A stretch of DNA of 64,000 nucleotides. It comes from Loxodes magnus (Eukaryota > Ciliophora > Karyorelictea > Loxodida > Loxodidae). The notes beneath the pieces were generated by a model. That model searched no databases and was not told the DNA's origin. It saw only the letters and a list, made by a program, of their open reading frames with translations. Below, in pieces: positions 63,351 to 64,000 of the stretch (its first letter is position 1; every line of letters starts with the position of its first letter). The DNA lies in NCBI GenBank assembly GCA_946699065.1, contig CAMPDV010001731.1, positions 1 through 64,000 of the forward strand, written 5' to 3'. The position numbers and the translations under genes are program-made.

Positions 63351-64000
63351 GTAAAAAAAACTTTTATTCCAATCCGAAATTATTTAGTCCGATCCAACCC
63401 AGACATCCAGTGTAAATCTCTGAGCAAAAAACATCCTTGTAAAAAAAACTTTTATTCCAATCCGAATGTTTTTAGTCCGATCCAACCCAGACATCCAGTG
63501 TAAATCTCTGAGCAAAAAACATCCTTGTAAAAAAAACTTTTATTCCAATCCGAAATTATTTAGTCCGATCCAACCCAGACATCCAGTGTAAATCTCTGAG
63601 CAAAAAACATCCTTGTAAAAAAAACTTTTATTCCAATCCGAAATTATTTAGTCCGATCCAACCCAGACATCCAGTGTAAATCTCTGAGCAAAAAACATCC
63701 TTGTAAAAAAAACTTTTATTCCAATCCGAAATTATTTAGTCCGATCCAACCCAGACATACAGTGTAAATCTCTGAGCAAAAAACATCCTTGTAAAAAAAA
63801 CTTTTATTCCAATCCGAATGTTTTTAGTCCGATCCAACCCAGACATCCAGTGTAAATCTCTGAGCAAAAAACATCCTTGTAAAAAAAACTTTTATTCCAA
63901 TCCGAATGTTTTTAGTCCGATCCAACCCAGACATCCAGTGTAAATCTCTGAGCAAAAAACATCCTTGTAAAAAAAACTTTTATTCCAATCCGAATGTTTT
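63351..64000 (+). repeat. Terminal satellite monomers, cut by the window end
   Basis: Copies are A (63351), T (63439), A, A, A with C57>A (63703), T (63791), T (63879) and a 34-bp partial T-type copy from 63967. The array clearly continues past 64000. Confidence 0.95.

Larger units (their letters stand above)
1..64000 (+). repeat. 88-bp satellite DNA array filling the whole window
   Basis: A single 88-bp monomer repeats head to tail from the first to the last base, always in the same orientation. Tracking the GTAAAAAAAAC landmark gives 727 full monomers to 63966: 717 of 88 bp and 10 of 87 bp, which sums exactly. A 34-bp partial monomer starts at 63967. No insertion, inversion, transposon or unique sequence interrupts it. 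Neighbouring copies are identical or differ at one to four positions. The monomer is about 34% GC with strong strand asymmetry (21 C, 9 G on this strand). Arrays of this length and homogeneity are known from eukaryotic centromeric, pericentromeric and subtelomeric heterochromatin; which of these applies cannot be read from the window. I do not recognise the family. Both array ends lie outside the window. Confidence 0.99.

Noticed and set aside
1-64000. CRISPR array
   Set aside because: Regular direct repeats are present, but no unique spacers separate them: the entire 88-bp period is conserved, and no cas genes are present.
1-64000. CENP-B box in the monomer
   Set aside because: Neither strand contains the TTCG....A..CGGG core. 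The nearest piece, TTTCGG on the minus strand, lacks the CGGG part.
1-64000. Telomeric repeat or ribosomal intergenic spacer
   Set aside because: There is no short TTAGGG- or TTTAGGG-like unit and no rRNA or promoter sequence. The period is a constant 88 bp throughout.
1-64000. 88-bp monomer as a dimer of 44-bp halves
   Set aside because: Comparing offsets 1-44 with 45-88 shows no convincing similarity beyond A-rich and TCC-containing patches.
1-64000. Transposon or integrated element inside the array
   Set aside because: Monomer phase is unbroken from 1 to 64000 apart from ten 1-bp losses, so there is no room for an insertion, target-site duplication or terminal repeat.
1-64000. Rho-independent terminators from A/T tracts
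   Set aside because: The T runs (TTTT on +, T8 and T6 on -) are not preceded by a GC-rich stem, and the context is eukaryotic satellite.

Overview
The whole 64 kb window is one uninterrupted head-to-tail tandem repeat (satellite DNA). There is no non-repeat DNA, gene, RNA gene, transposon, CRISPR array or other insertion in it. The basic monomer is 88 bp. I number it from the G of GTAAAAAAAAC (offset 1). Following that landmark through the window gives 727 complete monomers at 1-63966 (717 of 88 bp plus 10 of 87 bp, which sums exactly to 63966) and a 34-bp partial monomer at 63967-64000. All monomers lie in the same orientation, and the array continues past both window edges.

A homogeneous array this long, with multi-monomer higher-order structure, is typical of eukaryotic constitutive heterochromatin: centromeric, pericentromeric or subtelomeric. 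No species marker is present and I do not recognise the satellite family, so plant, animal or other eukaryote remains open. The plain monomer is about 34% GC (A 34, C 21, G 9, T 24), so the + strand is C-rich and G-poor. It has an A8 tract (offsets 3-10), a T4 (12-15), a C-rich middle (about 38-60) and an A6 tract (76-81).

Monomers differ at a few diagnostic positions. Three main types are set by offsets 29-32: A-type (GAAATTATTTAG, most common), T-type (GAATGTTTTTAG) and B-type (GAATGTATTTAG). A rarer G-type has GAAATTGTTTAG. Secondary markers are C24>G, G37>A, A47>T, C57>A or T, G62>C or A, G72>A, loss of C75, A81>G or T, T84>A, and G1>T. Used as a barcode, they show the array was built by repeated block duplication.

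Layout: 1-615 is a head segment seen again at 9150 and 10205. 616-7126 is two tandem copies of a 37-monomer unit. 5807-8974 recurs at 12580-15747. 9150-11259 holds a 12-monomer duplication and 11700-13283 a 9-monomer tandem duplication. 15748-31322 is a mixed zone with 5-, 19- and 51-monomer offset duplications and long A-type runs. 31323-42673 is a mosaic zone. 42674 to about 54.1 kb is a clear higher-order repeat of 31 monomers (2728 bp) in four successive copies. 54.1-58.8 kb is transitional. 58777-64000 is T-type-rich, with 21-monomer and 9/10-monomer duplications.

No gene products work together here. Any function would be structural (heterochromatin, kinetochore or nucleosome arrangement) and is inference. 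The only open reading frames of note are five identical 70-codon ones created by a 1-bp deletion in a monomer; I reject them as genes.
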